Positions 33,545 to 44,373 of a stretch of DNA of 64,000 nucleotides are shown piece after piece. The DNA lies in the NCBI RefSeq assembly GCF_030067675.1, contig NZ_JASJEV010000001.1:572309-636308 (forward strand), read 5' to 3'. The stretch comes from Chelatococcus albus (GTDB lineage Bacteria > Pseudomonadota > Alphaproteobacteria > Rhizobiales > Beijerinckiaceae). The notes beneath the pieces were generated by a model that did not search any database, was not told where the DNA came from, and saw nothing but the letters and a program-made list of their open reading frames with translations. Both the position numbers and the translations under genes were made by a program. Each line of letters starts with the position of its first letter. Position 1 is the stretch's first letter.

Positions 33545-33593
33545 GAACGAAACGGCTCGTTCTTATTGCCACATATAAACGAACCGTTCCGTT
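33545..33593. promoter_or_regulatory. two candidate TetR operators
   Basis: In the gap between the membrane gene and tetR, GAACGA-AACGGC-TCGTTC (33545-33562) is a perfect 6-6-6 inverted repeat. AACGAACCGTTCCGTT (33578-33593) is a second, imperfect one built from the same AACGAAC/GTTCGTT elements. Repeated dyads next to a tetR gene usually bind its product, so autoregulation and control of the divergent gene are likely. Confidence 0.65.
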
Positions 33594-33630
33594 ATGAAAA
33601 GCGCCTGTCGACAGTCGGAGGATGGCGTGG

Positions 33631-34251
33631 ATGTCAGAGGACGACGAGGCACCTCGCGGCAGGCGGCGCGGATCGATCGGTGCCCGCCGCAATCCCGAGA
33701 CCGAGGCCGCCGTGCTGATGGCGGCACAGGCCCTTCTCGCAGAAAAGGGTTACGCGGGCTTTTCCATCGACGAGGTCGCGCGCAGGGCGGGCGCCGGCAA
33801 GCCGACGATCTACCGTTGGTGGCCGACGAAAGCCGATCTGTTCGTCGCCGTCTATGAGCAGGACAAGGCGGCCTTCGTCGCCGATCCGCATGCGGGGGAC
33901 CTGAAGAGCGACCTGATCGCCTACACGCGCGCGCTCTGGACCTTCTGGCGCGACAGCCCCGCGGGCTGCACCTTCCGCGCCCTGGTGGCCGAGGCACAGG
34001 GCAGCAAGGCCGCCCTCGCCGCGCTGCGCGACAAGTTCCTGCCCGAGCGGGTCAGGACCTTGCGCAACATCTTCGCCCGCGCCGCCGTGCGCGGCGAGAT
34101 CGATGCCGCCGACGTCGAGGCGCTGCTCGAGCTCTATGTCGGCTTCAACTGGCTGCGGATGCTCACAGACCGCATCGCGGACGACAAGGCCGCCGTGGAT
34201 CGCATGGCCCGGCTGATCGCGGGCGCACGAGGCGACAGGAAGGCGGGCTGA
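33631..34251 (+). CDS. TetR/AcrR family transcriptional regulator
   Basis: This 206-residue repressor-type protein has an N-terminal helix-turn-helix (AAQALLAEKGYAGFSIDEVARRAGAGKPTIYRWWPTKADLF, about 28-70) and a ligand/dimer domain with SPAGCTFRALVAEAQ. The ATG at 33622 touches the GGAGG (33617-33621) directly, so translation more likely starts at the ATG at 33631, which has nine bases of spacing. It is divergent from the frameshifted membrane gene. Two dyads in between probably serve as operators. The ligand is unknown. Confidence 0.9.
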   Translation: MSEDDEAPRGRRRGSIGARRNPETEAAVLMAAQALLAEKGYAGFSIDEVARRAGAGKPTIYRWWPTKADLFVAVYEQDKAAFVADPHAGDLKSDLIAYTRALWTFWRDSPAGCTFRALVAEAQGSKAALAALRDKFLPERVRTLRNIFARAAVRGEIDAADVEALLELYVGFNWLRMLTDRIADDKAAVDRMARLIAGARGDRKAG

Positions 34252-34382
34252 GAGGGCGAGTTCCCTCCCGGGCAAGCCCCGCCAGCCCCTTGCGGGACGA
34301 CGGAGCTGAACGCCCGGCGTTTGCGGGGGCACCCCTGCGTCCCCGCGACGACGGCAGTGGCGTGCATGCGGAAAACCCGGCG

Positions 34383-34423
34383 GTCATCCCGGGCTCCTCG
34401 GCTCACGCTCGGACCCGGATGAC
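34383..34423. repeat. imperfect inverted repeat of the GTCATCCCGGG type
   Basis: GTCATCCCGGGCTCC (34383-34397) and GGACCCGGATGAC (34411-34423) can pair with small bulges around CTCACGCTC-type sequence. Short elements opening with GTCATCCCGGG are often dispersed between genes in Hyphomicrobiales. It lies just downstream of aspS (minus) and tetR (plus) and may also help terminate them. I see no second copy in this window. Confidence 0.4.
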
Positions 34424-34441
34424 GGGGAACACGGCAGCCGT

Positions 34442-36256
34442 TCAGGCCTTCTTCTCCGGCAGGTTCAGCCGGATGTGCAGCTCGCGGAGCTGCTTTGCCG
34501 TCACCTCCGACGGAGCCCCCATCAGGAGGTCCTCGGCGCGCTGGTTCATGGGGAACATGACGACCTCGCGCAGGTTCTGCTCGCCGCACAGCAGCATGAC
34601 GATGCGGTCGATGCCCGGCGCGATGCCCCCGTGCGGCGGCGCGCCGTAGGTCAGCGCCCGCAGCATGCCGCCGAACTTCGCCTCGAGCACGTTCTTGCCG
34701 TAGCCGGCGATGGCGAAGGCCTTCTCCATGATGTCCGGGCGGTGGTTGCGGATCGCCCCCGACGACAGCTCCACGCCGTTGCAGACGATGTCGTACTGGA
34801 AGGCCGTGATGCCGAGGATCGTGTGCTTGTCCTGCGGATCGAGCGCCATGAAGGCGTCGTGGTCGTAGTTCGGCATCGAGAAGGGGTTGTGGGAGAAGTC
34901 GATTCGCTCCTCCTCCTCGTTCCACTCGTAGGCAGGAAAGTCGGTGACCCAGCAGAACTCGAAGCGCTCGCGATCGCCGAGCGCAAGCTCGTCGCCGATG
35001 CGGATGCGCGCGGCGCCAGCGAGCTTCGCCGCCTTCGCCTCCTCGCCCGCCGAGAAGAAGACGGCGTCACCCGCCTTCACGCCGGCTTTCGCCGCGATCG
35101 CCGCCTGCACGTCGGCGGGAATGAACTTGGCGATGGGCCCACGGCCGGCGAGTGCTCCGCCCTCCTCCTCGAAGACGATGTAGCCGAGGCCGGGCGCCCC
35201 TTCCGAGCGGGCCCAGTCATTGAGCTTGTCGAAGAAGGAGCGCGGCTGGGCGGCTGCGCCGGGCGCCGGGATGGCACGCACGACGCCGCCCGCCTTGATG
35301 ACGTTCTTGAAGGCGTTGAACGTGACGCTCTCGGCGGAGAATTCCGCCGACACGTCGGCGATGACGATCGGGTTGCGCAGGTCGGGCTTGTCGACGCCGT
35401 ATTTCAGCATCGACTCGCGATAGGGGATGCGCGGGAAGACGGGCGTGACGGGCTTGCCCTCGCCAAACTCCTCGAAGACGCCGCGCAGCACGGGCTCGAC
35501 GGCCTGGAAGACGTCCTCCTGCGTGACGAAGCTCATCTCGATGTCGAGCTGGTAGAACTCGCCCGGCGAGCGGTCGGCACGCGCATCCTCGTCGCGGAAA
35601 CACGGCGCGATCTGGAAGTAGCGATCGAAGCCCGCGATCATCGTGAGCTGCTTGAACTGCTGCGGCGCCTGCGGCAGCGCGTAGAACTTGCCGGGATGAA
35701 GGCGCGAAGGCACGAGGAAGTCGCGCGCCCCTTCCGGCGAGGAGGCCGTCAGGATCGGCGTCTGGAACTCGAAGAAGCCCTGCTCCTTCATGCGCCGGCG
35801 CAGCGAGTCGATGATCGCCCCGCGCTTCATGATGTTCTGATGGAGTTTCTCGCGGCGCAGGTCGAGGAAGCGGTACTTCAGCCGCGTGTCCTCGGGGAAC
35901 ACCTGGTCGCCGAAGACCTGCATCGGGAGTTCCGCAGCCGGCCCCAGGACCTCGAGGTCGGTGATGTAGATCTCGACTTCGCCGGTCGGCAGGTCGGCGT
36001 TCTCGGTGCCGGCGGGGCGCCGGCGCACCTTGCCGTCGATGCGCACGACCCACTCGGAACGCACCTGCTCGGCCGCCCTGAACGCCGGCGAATCCGGATC
36101 GGCCACACACTGCGTGATGCCGTAATGGTCGCGCAGGTCGACAAAGAGCACGCCGCCGTGATCGCGGATGCGATGGCACCAGCCGGAGAGGCGGACGGTT
36201 TCGTCGACGTGGGACGCGCGCAGGGCGCCGCAGGTGTGGGAGCGGTAGCGATGCAT
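34442..36256 (-). CDS. aspS: aspartyl-tRNA synthetase
   Basis: This class IIb synthetase charges tRNA-Asp (and tRNA-Asn where asparaginyl-tRNA synthetase is absent). The ATG at 36256 gives [19 protein letters not shown], the normal start. Upstream frame is shadow. The 604-residue protein has an OB-fold anticodon domain ([21 protein letters not shown]), motif 2 in [24 protein letters not shown], an inserted GAD-type domain near residues 290-420 typical of bacterial AspRS, and motif 3 ([13 protein letters not shown]). It is divergent from rnd. Whether it is discriminating cannot be told here. Confidence 0.97.
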   Translation of the reverse strand: MHRYRSHTCGALRASHVDETVRLSGWCHRIRDHGGVLFVDLRDHYGITQCVADPDSPAFRAAEQVRSEWVVRIDGKVRRRPAGTENADLPTGEVEIYITDLEVLGPAAELPMQVFGDQVFPEDTRLKYRFLDLRREKLHQNIMKRGAIIDSLRRRMKEQGFFEFQTPILTASSPEGARDFLVPSRLHPGKFYALPQAPQQFKQLTMIAGFDRYFQIAPCFRDEDARADRSPGEFYQLDIEMSFVTQEDVFQAVEPVLRGVFEEFGEGKPVTPVFPRIPYRESMLKYGVDKPDLRNPIVIADVSAEFSAESVTFNAFKNVIKAGGVVRAIPAPGAAAQPRSFFDKLNDWARSEGAPGLGYIVFEEEGGALAGRGPIAKFIPADVQAAIAAKAGVKAGDAVFFSAGEEAKAAKLAGAARIRIGDELALGDRERFEFCWVTDFPAYEWNEEEERIDFSHNPFSMPNYDHDAFMALDPQDKHTILGITAFQYDIVCNGVELSSGAIRNHRPDIMEKAFAIAGYGKNVLEAKFGGMLRALTYGAPPHGGIAPGIDRIVMLLCGEQNLREVVMFPMNQRAEDLLMGAPSEVTAKQLRELHIRLNLPEKKA

Positions 36257-36507
36257 GACCCGAGGACCGAGAGAAGACGACGTGCGGGCACGAGGACGCG
36301 CCCGCGGGAAGCGTCGGAGAAGCCCATAGGGCGCCCCGCTTGTCAAGGACGGTGCGCCGGCCGTTACCTTCCGCGATGAGCCGGGCCCTCCGGACGAGCC
36401 GAAGGCGCGGCACCGCCGCCACGCCGCCCGCCTGCGCACCCGCGCGCGCCGAATTTCCGCACCTTCGCGCGCGACAGCGCGCATCGTCTCGGCTATAGCG
36501 CCGTTTC

Positions 36508-37653
36508 ATGGACCTGATCACGACCACCGACGCCCTGGAAGCCGCGTGCCGGCGGCTCGCCCATCATCCCTTCGTCACCGTGGACACCGAGTTCCTGCGG
36601 GAGACGACGTACTATTCCAAGCTCTGCCTCATCCAGATGGCCTGCCCGGCCGAGGCCGTTCTTGTCGACCCGCTGAGCCCGGACATCGACCTCGCCCCCT
36701 TCTTCGGCCTCATGGCCGACGAGCGGATCGTCAAGGTCTTCCATTCGGCGCGCCAGGACATCGAGATCATCTGGCAGAAGAGCGGCGCGATCCCCGCGCC
36801 GCTGTTCGACACCCAGGTCGCGGCCATGGTCTGCGGCTACGGCGACTCGGTGTCCTACGAACAGCTCGCCAACGACCTCGCCAAGGCGCGCATCGACAAG
36901 TCCTCCCGCTTCACGGACTGGTCGCGCCGGCCGCTCACCGAACAGCAGCTTGCCTACGCCCTCTCGGACGTGACGCATCTGCGCACAATCTACGTGGCGC
37001 TGCACACGGAGCTGCAGAAAACCGGACGCGAAACCTGGCTCGACGAGGAGATGGCGGTCCTCACCTCGCCGGCGACCTACGAGCTGAAGCCCGAGGAGGC
37101 GTGGCTGCGCCTGCGCGGCCGCATCAAGAAGGCGCGCGAGGCCGCCGTCCTCATGGAGGTCGCCGCATGGCGCGAGCGCGAGGCGCAGAGCCGCGACGTG
37201 CCGCGATCGCGCGTCATGAAGGATGACGCGCTCGTCGACGTCGCCACGCACGCTCCCCGCAGCGCCGAGGCCCTGGGGCACCTGCGCTCGATACCGAACG
37301 GATTCGAGCGGTCGCGCGCCGGCGCCGAGATCCTGCTCGCCGTCGAGCGCGGCCTCGCCCGGGATCCGAAGACCATCGCCCTGCCCGAGCGTTCGCGCGG
37401 CAGGAGCGCCAACAGCGCCGTTCTCGAGATGCTCAAGGTGCTGCTCAAGGCCGTGGCCGAGAACGAGGGCGTGGCGCCGAAGATCCTTGCGACCGTCGAC
37501 GACCTCGAGGCGATCGCCCTCGACGACGAAGCCGATGTGCCGGCGCTCAAGGGTTGGCGCCGCGGCCTCTTCGGCGAGCGCGCCCTCGCCCTCAAGCACG
37601 GCCGCCTGGCGCTCACCGTCGAGCGCGGGCGCGTGCACGCAACCGAGCGCTGA
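36508..37653 (+). CDS. rnd: ribonuclease D
   Basis: This 3'-5' exonuclease trims tRNA precursors and other stable RNAs. The 381-residue protein has a DEDDy exonuclease domain with [20 protein letters not shown] (ExoI), [14 protein letters not shown] (ExoII) and [13 protein letters not shown] (ExoIII, with the Tyr). An HRDC domain (about 205-285: [32 protein letters not shown]) and a further helical domain follow. It lies divergent from aspS and convergent with the chemoreceptor, with 20 bases between stops. Confidence 0.95.
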   Translation: MDLITTTDALEAACRRLAHHPFVTVDTEFLRETTYYSKLCLIQMACPAEAVLVDPLSPDIDLAPFFGLMADERIVKVFHSARQDIEIIWQKSGAIPAPLFDTQVAAMVCGYGDSVSYEQLANDLAKARIDKSSRFTDWSRRPLTEQQLAYALSDVTHLRTIYVALHTELQKTGRETWLDEEMAVLTSPATYELKPEEAWLRLRGRIKKAREAAVLMEVAAWREREAQSRDVPRSRVMKDDALVDVATHAPRSAEALGHLRSIPNGFERSRAGAEILLAVERGLARDPKTIALPERSRGRSANSAVLEMLKVLLKAVAENEGVAPKILATVDDLEAIALDDEADVPALKGWRRGLFGERALALKHGRLALTVERGRVHATER

Positions 37654-37673
37654 GTCGGCCCTTCGTCGCGGGT

Positions 37674-39674
37674 TCAGGCTGCGCGTGCCAGGAAATCGTC
37701 GAGCGCCGCGACGAGCGCCTCGGCCGATTGGGCGAAACCCTCGGCGAGGTGCTCCAGATCCAGCGTGGCCCGGCGGGCCTTGACCACGGTCTCTGCCATG
37801 ACCGCGAGGCTCTCGCTCATGCGCGTCGCGCCCAGGGCGGCCTCCGACGAACTCGCCGCAATCGCGCTGGTCGCCTGCCCCTGCTCCTCGACTGCGGCGG
37901 CGACCAACTGGCTGAATTCGCTGATCTCGCCGAGAAGCCCCTCGATGCGCGCCACCGCGGCAGCACTGTCCTGCGTGTCGCGCTGGATTGCCGCGACATG
38001 GGCGGCGATATCGGCGGTCGCGCGTCCGGTCTGAATGGCGAGCGCCTTCACCTCGCTGGCGACCACGCCGAATCCGCGCCCTGCGTCGCCGGCGCGCGCC
38101 GCCTCGATGGTGGCGTTGAGGGCGAGCAGATTCGTCTTCTGGGCGATGGTCTCGATCAGCCCGACGATGTCGCCGATCTGCCGCGCCGCCGCGCTCAGTG
38201 CCGTCGCCCGGGCGCTCGACTGGTGGCCGGCGACGAGCGCCTCGCCCACCATGCGGCTCGTTTCGCTCGAACGCTCGGCAATGTCGCGGCTCGACGTCGC
38301 GAGTTCCTCCGTCGCGGTGGCGACAATCGCCATGCTGGCGGTGGTGTCGGTGGCTGCGCTGCGTGCAACGCTGGCGTGTTCCTCCGAACTCTCGACCTCG
38401 GCGCCGAGGTCGCGCGACAGGCTGCGCAGCGCATTCGCCCCCTCGCGCACGACCCCCAGCACGCTGCCGGTGCGCTCCCTCAGATGCGCGATCGCCTCTT
38501 CGAGCTGGCGTCGTCGGGCCTCCCGTGCGGCAGCCTCGCGCGAGGCTGCGTCCTCGAGGCGGCGCTTGGCGAGGGCGTCGTCGCGGAAGACGGCGAGGCT
38601 GCGCGCCATGGTGCCGACCTCGTCCTGCCGGTCGACACCTGCGATATCGATATCGACATCGCCCGCCGCGAGGCGCTCCATGCTGCCGCCGAGGCCGTCG
38701 AGCGGCGCCACGACGCGGCGGTCGAGCCAGATGAGGATGAGCCCGACGATGGCGATCGCACCGCCGGCGGCCAGCGCCAGCCCCAGCGTCAGGTTGTGGG
38801 CGAGATCGCCGACATGCCCGGCGGACGCCGCCGACATCCGGCCCGCGGTGCGCCGCATGCCGCGCGCGAGCTGGCCGGCCTCCTCGACGACGGTCGCGAG
38901 GTCGCGGGCTGCGCGGTCGGCGCGTTCTCCAGCACCGCCCTTCTGGGTCACGAAGCCATAGAGCCGCGACCGTTCGCTCTCGACGGCGCGGACCAGGTCG
39001 CGGGCATTCCCGGTGCGCCCGCGCAGGCGCGCGTGGGCTGTTTCAAGGGAATCCGCGAAGGCGGTCAGGCCGGCGCGCACCGCCTCGAAACCCGCCCCAC
39101 CCCTGGCCCCAAGGAAGGCGACAGCCCCGCCGACGATCACATCCTTCTCATCGAGGAGGCGTCGGGCGAGGCCGGGGTCGACCCCCTCCACCTCCATCGC
39201 CAACCGGCGCACGGCCGCCATGAAATCGCGCACGGTGACCGGATAGGCCTCGTCGAGATCGTCGAGCGCCCACCGGGCGACGACCGCGTTCCGCGCCGCC
39301 TGGTCGAGCGTTTCGGTCCGCTGGACGAGAAGACCGACCTCGCCGCTGAAGGACGTGCCGGCCGCAAGCGCGGCCAGCCGAGCGGCCGCGGTCCGCAGGC
39401 CATGCATTTCCGCACCGACCAGCGCATCCGGCGACCGGCCGAACTCCCCTTCGGCGGTGCGCACGCGCAAGGTCATGGCCTCAAGGTCGCTCACATAGTC
39501 GGCGGCCCCACTGGCGACCGCCAGCATGGCGGAAGTCTCCGCCGCGGAGGCAGCCATGCGCCGCGCCGCCCAGCCGGCACCTCCCAGCACCGATGTCATG
39601 CCGGCGACGATCACCACCGCCATCGGCAGCGATACGCGTGCGGTGATGCGCCCGCGGAGCGAAATTCTCGTCAC
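37674..39674 (-). CDS. methyl-accepting chemotaxis protein
   Basis: This 666-residue chemoreceptor has a first helix ([23 protein letters not shown]), a large periplasmic sensor of about 260 residues with helical, Ala-rich content, and a second helix ([23 protein letters not shown]). An HAMP domain follows ([26 protein letters not shown]). The signalling helices have the conserved hairpin tip [41 protein letters not shown] prefer the GTG at 39674, preceded by AAAGGG, to the ATG eight codons upstream. No che genes are nearby. It lies between ppx and rnd. The ligand is unknown. Confidence 0.93.
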   Translation of the reverse strand: MTRISLRGRITARVSLPMAVVIVAGMTSVLGGAGWAARRMAASAAETSAMLAVASGAADYVSDLEAMTLRVRTAEGEFGRSPDALVGAEMHGLRTAAARLAALAAGTSFSGEVGLLVQRTETLDQAARNAVVARWALDDLDEAYPVTVRDFMAAVRRLAMEVEGVDPGLARRLLDEKDVIVGGAVAFLGARGGAGFEAVRAGLTAFADSLETAHARLRGRTGNARDLVRAVESERSRLYGFVTQKGGAGERADRAARDLATVVEEAGQLARGMRRTAGRMSAASAGHVGDLAHNLTLGLALAAGGAIAIVGLILIWLDRRVVAPLDGLGGSMERLAAGDVDIDIAGVDRQDEVGTMARSLAVFRDDALAKRRLEDAASREAAAREARRRQLEEAIAHLRERTGSVLGVVREGANALRSLSRDLGAEVESSEEHASVARSAATDTTASMAIVATATEELATSSRDIAERSSETSRMVGEALVAGHQSSARATALSAAARQIGDIVGLIETIAQKTNLLALNATIEAARAGDAGRGFGVVASEVKALAIQTGRATADIAAHVAAIQRDTQDSAAAVARIEGLLGEISEFSQLVAAAVEEQGQATSAIAASSSEAALGATRMSESLAVMAETVVKARRATLDLEHLAEGFAQSAEALVAALDDFLARAA

Positions 39675-39790
39675 GGCACTACCCTTTTTGCATTGCAACA
39701 GGGTTTTCGCGGCCTGCCGTTGCGAAAGCGTTACCTCAGTATGACGTTTCGGTGACGCGGGCGCAGGATCGAAGGTCCGGCCCCTTGGTG

Positions 39791-41371
39791 TCAGGCCTGG
39801 GCGATGTCCGGCCGCAAACCGATCAGGCGCGCGAGTTGCTTGACGCGGTTCTGCAGGCGCTCGTTGGCGAGCGGCGCAAGCTCACGCGGCAGCGTCAGCA
39901 TCAGCTTGCCGCCGGTTCCCTCGATCGGGACGCGCGGCAGGACGCCGGGCATGGCGGCCGAGACGAGATAGGCCACCCGCATGGCACCGCCGAGGATGCG
40001 GGCGCGGTCGAGCATCCGCGGCGAGACGAGTTCGCGCAGCCGCGGGCTCACGTCGTCGACGGACAGGCCCACATGCCGGAAATAGACCGAAAGCGCGAGA
40101 TAGGCGCGGCCGGGATGGTCGACGCCGACGAAGGCGGCGTGCGCGATGATGTTGAGGCTCTGCTCGCCGCGGTAGTCGGGGTGGGCCCGCCAGCCAATGT
40201 CGGCGAGCAGACAGGCCGCATGCCGGAGGCGCCGCTCCTCGACGCTCTCGTCGAGCCCTGCCGTCTCCATCAGGCGATCGGTCCAGGCGATCAGCTCCTC
40301 GCCGTGGCGGGGCGAGCGCGAGCGCAGGATGTTCAGGTCGCTCGCCGCCACCAGGAGCGGGTCCTGCCGCCGCGCCTCCTCGTCGAGCTGCTCGTAAAGC
40401 AACCCCTCGCGCACACCGAAGGCCGAGACCACCACCGTCTTGGGCTTGCCACGGCGGATGATCTGGTCGAGCACCAGGGCGCCGTAGGCAAGAAGCGGCC
40501 GCCGCGCTTCGGAGACGGTGTCGATCGCCTCAAGCGTCTCGGCCTCCACGCGCTCGACGATGCGGGCGAATTCCAGCACGTCGCGCGGGGGCACGCGATA
40601 GCCATGCATGACGTGCAGCGGATAGCCCTTCTGCCGCATGTGCAGATTGGCAAGCGCGCGCCACGTGCCGCCCACCGCGTAGAAGGTGCGACCCTTGAGC
40701 GCGTCGAGCTGCGGCACCGCGGCCATCGCCTCGCGCACGAGCTTCTGCGCCTTCTTCACCGACCCGCCGGCGAGGTCCTGCAGCGCGAGGCCACCGAGCG
40801 GCAGCGTCACGCCCTGCGACACCATCTGCCCGTTGAGCTCGACGAGTTCGAGGCTGCCGCCGCCGAGGTCGCCCACTACCCCATCGGGCTCATGGAAGCC
40901 GGAAATGATGCCGTAGGCCGACAGTTCCGCCTCGCGCCGCCCCGACAAGAGCTCGATCGACCGTCCGGTGACCGCGGCCGCCCGCTCGAGAAACTCAGGT
41001 CCGTTCGAGGCGTCCCGCGCCGCGGCCGTGGCCAGGACCTGCAGGCGCTCGACCTGCATGGTGTCGCAGAGAACCCGGAAGCGGGCGAGCGCCTTCAACG
41101 CCTTGTTGACCGCGTCCTCGGCGAGGCGGCCCGTGGTCGCCACATTGCGCCCGAGGCCGCACAGAACCTTCTCGTTGAAGATCGGCGTCGGCGCGCGCGT
41201 CAGCCCCTCATAGGCGACGAGTCGCACCGAGTTGGAACCGATGTCGATGATGGCGACGGGCCTGCCGACCTTGAGGCGGCCGGGCGCCGAATCGAAAGAC
41301 GCATCCGGCCCGCCGTCAGCGGGATCCCTTGGCGAGAGTGCGGGGGCTCGAATCCTTGAGAGATTTTCCAC
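39791..41371 (-). CDS. ppx: exopolyphosphatase (Ppx/GppA family)
   Basis: This enzyme releases phosphate from polyphosphate ends and may also hydrolyse pppGpp. The 526-residue protein has the actin-like ATPase fold with [17 protein letters not shown] near residue 41 and [17 protein letters not shown] near residue 170, plus a C-terminal HD-like helical domain ([21 protein letters not shown]). The N-terminal 35 residues before the fold are unusual and overlap the end of ppk by 56 bases, so the true start could be internal. Ppx and ppk together set the polyphosphate level. Confidence 0.93.
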   Translation of the reverse strand: MENLSRIRAPALSPRDPADGGPDASFDSAPGRLKVGRPVAIIDIGSNSVRLVAYEGLTRAPTPIFNEKVLCGLGRNVATTGRLAEDAVNKALKALARFRVLCDTMQVERLQVLATAAARDASNGPEFLERAAAVTGRSIELLSGRREAELSAYGIISGFHEPDGVVGDLGGGSLELVELNGQMVSQGVTLPLGGLALQDLAGGSVKKAQKLVREAMAAVPQLDALKGRTFYAVGGTWRALANLHMRQKGYPLHVMHGYRVPPRDVLEFARIVERVEAETLEAIDTVSEARRPLLAYGALVLDQIIRRGKPKTVVVSAFGVREGLLYEQLDEEARRQDPLLVAASDLNILRSRSPRHGEELIAWTDRLMETAGLDESVEERRLRHAACLLADIGWRAHPDYRGEQSLNIIAHAAFVGVDHPGRAYLALSVYFRHVGLSVDDVSPRLRELVSPRMLDRARILGGAMRVAYLVSAAMPGVLPRVPIEGTGGKLMLTLPRELAPLANERLQNRVKQLARLIGLRPDIAQA

Positions 41372-43553
41372 GTCCCGACAGGCTCGGATTGGTCATGAAG
41401 TACTTGTGGGCGTTGAAGGGCTCCTCGCCCTTTGCGCGGATGATGCGTTCGCTCGTCCCGTCGGGCAATACCCTCCAGCTCTGCTCGTTGTCGAGCAGAT
41501 TGGCGAGCATGATCTGGTCGAGGACCTGCTGATGCACCGTCGGGTTGTGGATCGGCAGCAGCGCCTCGACGCGCCGGTCGAGGTTGCGCGGCATCAGGTC
41601 GGCCGAGGAGATGTAGAGATGCGCCTTCGAGGTCGGCAGGCCGTGGCCGTTGCCGAAGGCATAGATGCGCCCGTGCTCCAGGAAGCGGCCGACGATCGAC
41701 TTCACCCGGATGTGGTCGGAGAGCCCGGGAATGCCGGGCCTCAGGCAGCAGATGCCGCGCACGACGAGATCGATCTGAACCCCAGCCTGCGAGGCTTCAT
41801 ACAGCGCATCGATGACCACGGGGTCGACGAGCGCGTTGCACTTGCCCCAGATCGCGGCCGGCCGCCCCGCCCTGGCATGGCCGATCTCCTCGCGGATGTG
41901 CTGCAGGATGCGCGCCTTGAGCGTCACCGGCGAGACGGCCATGCGCACGAGCTCGGCCGGCTCCGCATAGCCGGTGATGAAATTGAAGATACGCGCCACG
42001 TCCCCCGCGATCACCGGATCGGCCGTGAAATAGGAGAGATCGGTATAGACGCGCGCGGTGATCGGGTGGTAGTTGCCCGTGCCCACGTGGCAATAGGTGA
42101 CGAGCTGGCCGCCCTCGCGCCGCACCACCATCGAGAGCTTGGCGTGCGTCTTGAGCTCGATGAAGCCGAAGACGACCTGCGCGCCGGCCCGCTCGAGGTC
42201 GCGGGCCCAGCGGATGTTCGCCTCCTCGTCGAAGCGCGCCTTGAGTTCGACGAGCGCAGTCACCGACTTGCCGGCTTCTGCCGCCTCCGACAGCGCCTTG
42301 ACGATGGGGGAGTCCGAAGACGTGCGGTAGAGCGTCTGCTTGATCGCGACGACGTTCGGGTCGCGCGCCGCCTGCTGCAGGAACTGCACCACCACGTCGA
42401 AAGACTCGTAGGGGTGGTGCACCACGATGTCCTTCTGGCGGATGGCGGCGAAGCAGTCGCCGCCGTGCTCGCGGATGCGTTCGGGGAAGCGGGCGTTATA
42501 GGCCTTGAACTTGAGGTCCGGCCTGTCGAGGCTGACGAGCTGTGACAATTCGTTGAGCGCCAGCATCCCGTCGACGACGAAGATCTCGTCCGACGAGACG
42601 TCGAGTTCGTCCGCCACGAAGGCGCGCAGCGCCTCCGGCATCCCGGCCTCGATCTCGAGGCGGATGACGGTGCCGCGCCGGCGCTGTTTCAGCGCCGACT
42701 CGAACAGGCGCACGAGATCCTCCGCCTCCTCCTCGATTTCGAGATCGGAGTCGCGGATGACGCGGAACGAGCCCTGCCCCTTCACCGTGTAACCGGGGAA
42801 GAGCTTGCCGGTGAACAGCACGATCGCCTGTTCGAGCGCGATGAAGCGCTGAGCCCCCGTCTCGGCGAAATCCGGCAGGCGGATGAAGCGCTCGATCTTG
42901 CTCGGCACGCGGATGAGGGCGCTCAGCGCCCGGTTGTCGCCGGCGCGGAAGAGCGACAGGGCGACCGAGAAGCCGAGATTGGGAATGAAGGGAAACGGAT
43001 GCGCCGGGTCGATGGCGAGCGGCGTCAGCACGGGAAAGACGTGGTGAAGGAAATAGTCCTCCAGCCACGAGCGTTCCGCCTTGGTGAGATCCGTGCCGTC
43101 GGCGAGGACGATGCCGTTCTCCAGCAGTTCGTCGCGCAGCTCGCGCCAGCGTCTCTGCTGGTCGCTGGCGAGAACAGAGACCTCAGCGCTGATCTTGGCG
43201 AGTTGCTCGGCCGGCGTCAGCCCGTCCTGCGAGGGGGTGACGACGCCCACGCGCACCTGCCCGCGCAGGCCTGCGACGCGCACCATGAAGAACTCGTCGA
43301 GGTTGTTCGCCGAGATCGACAGGAAGCGCAGCTGTTCGAGCAGCGGATGGTTGCGGTTGGACGCTTCCTCCAGCACCCGCCGGTTGAACTGCAGCCAGGA
43401 GAGCTCGCGATTGATGAAGCGCTGCGGCGACTGGCGCAGGGCCTCGCCCTCGGGCGCAACGCGCTCGGCGGGTGGTCGGGCTGCCGGCTCCACCTCGGCG
43501 CGCACCGCAGGCTCCAGCACCTCGACCGCCCGACGATCCGCCTCGCTCTGCAC
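41316..43553 (-). CDS. ppk: polyphosphate kinase 1
   Basis: Ppk reversibly makes polyphosphate from ATP at the membrane. The 745-residue protein has the N-terminal domain [20 protein letters not shown], the ATP-binding and catalytic region including [20 protein letters not shown] with the phosphorylated His, and a C-terminal phospholipase D-like domain with [22 protein letters not shown]-type features. Family length is about 690-750. It lies between hdaA (76 bases upstream) and ppx (56-base overlap), so it is very likely co-transcribed with ppx. Confidence 0.97.
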   Translation of the reverse strand: MQSEADRRAVEVLEPAVRAEVEPAARPPAERVAPEGEALRQSPQRFINRELSWLQFNRRVLEEASNRNHPLLEQLRFLSISANNLDEFFMVRVAGLRGQVRVGVVTPSQDGLTPAEQLAKISAEVSVLASDQQRRWRELRDELLENGIVLADGTDLTKAERSWLEDYFLHHVFPVLTPLAIDPAHPFPFIPNLGFSVALSLFRAGDNRALSALIRVPSKIERFIRLPDFAETGAQRFIALEQAIVLFTGKLFPGYTVKGQGSFRVIRDSDLEIEEEAEDLVRLFESALKQRRRGTVIRLEIEAGMPEALRAFVADELDVSSDEIFVVDGMLALNELSQLVSLDRPDLKFKAYNARFPERIREHGGDCFAAIRQKDIVVHHPYESFDVVVQFLQQAARDPNVVAIKQTLYRTSSDSPIVKALSEAAEAGKSVTALVELKARFDEEANIRWARDLERAGAQVVFGFIELKTHAKLSMVVRREGGQLVTYCHVGTGNYHPITARVYTDLSYFTADPVIAGDVARIFNFITGYAEPAELVRMAVSPVTLKARILQHIREEIGHARAGRPAAIWGKCNALVDPVVIDALYEASQAGVQIDLVVRGICCLRPGIPGLSDHIRVKSIVGRFLEHGRIYAFGNGHGLPTSKAHLYISSADLMPRNLDRRVEALLPIHNPTVHQQVLDQIMLANLLDNEQSWRVLPDGTSERIIRAKGEEPFNAHKYFMTNPSLSGRGKSLKDSSPRTLAKGSR

Positions 43554-43629
43554 CGTTGTCTCCCGCCGTCGTTGCCGTTCGTTCTTGTCCTACTTGTACG
43601 ACATTTCCGCGACGAAGGGCGAAGCTTTG

Positions 43630-44319
43630 TCAGCCCTCTTCCCCGCGCAGCAGGCTCTGGACGACGTCCGTGGCCATGGCGCGTGTGATGCGGCGGCCGC
43701 GGCTCAGCGCCTCGCGGTCGAGAAGCGCCACGACCCGTTGCGCCACGGCGAGCGAGCGCTCGATGCGCACGGCGAGATAATCCACCACGCTCGTGTCGAC
43801 CACGAGCTGCCGGTCGACGAAGAGCTTGACCAGCACAGCCTTGAGCAGGGCATCGTCCGGCGCGCCGAGCTCGACCGCCGGCGCGAGCCGCAGGCGCGAC
43901 AGGAGATCGGGTGTGGCGAGGCCCCAGGCATCCGGCGGCGTTCTCGCCGTGAGCAGGGCATGGCCACCGCGCCCGCGCACCGCATTGAGCAGGTGAAAGA
44001 AGGCGTGCTCGTCGCGCGGGCCCGCGTCGCAGTCCTCGACGACGACCGTCCCGCCAGGGGCGAGTTCCGCCACGCTCTCTTCCGTCAGTTCCGCCGCCCT
44101 GACAGTCCACGCACAGGCACGCGCGGCCCAGATGGCGGCAAGATGCGTCTTGCCCGAGCCGTCCGGCCCAAGGAGTCGCACGACCCGGTCCGGCCATTCC
44201 GGCCAACGCTCGATCAGGGCATAGGCCACCTCGTTGCAGGGGCTGACGAGGAAATCCTCGGCCCCGTAGCGCGGCTCGACGGGCAGATCGAGCGGAAGCT
44301 GGCGTGGCGGTTGTGGCAT
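43630..44319 (-). CDS. hdaA: HdaA, DnaA-inactivating regulator
   Basis: HdaA joins the beta sliding clamp to hydrolyse DnaA-ATP and so prevents over-initiation of replication. The 229-residue AAA+ protein starts with the clamp-binding motif QLPLDL at residues 8-13, then has a Walker A (GPDGSGKTHLAAIW) and a Walker B-like VVVEDCDAGPRDEHAFF. Sensor II lies in the C-terminal helices (LSRGRRITRAMATDVVQSLL). It lacks the DNA-binding domain of DnaA. It lies between the PerM-like gene and ppk, its conserved place in Hyphomicrobiales. Confidence 0.9.
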   Translation of the reverse strand: MPQPPRQLPLDLPVEPRYGAEDFLVSPCNEVAYALIERWPEWPDRVVRLLGPDGSGKTHLAAIWAARACAWTVRAAELTEESVAELAPGGTVVVEDCDAGPRDEHAFFHLLNAVRGRGGHALLTARTPPDAWGLATPDLLSRLRLAPAVELGAPDDALLKAVLVKLFVDRQLVVDTSVVDYLAVRIERSLAVAQRVVALLDREALSRGRRITRAMATDVVQSLLRGEEG

Positions 44320-44373
44320 GGCACTCGGATATGCTTGGTACTCGTTACGCTGGCCGGCGCGGCACGCGCCGGC

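Noticed and set aside
33283-33692. Two separate small proteins overlapping in different frames
   Set aside because: Each frame supplies one complete membrane helix, and a one-base change in a C-run joins them, so one broken gene is simpler.
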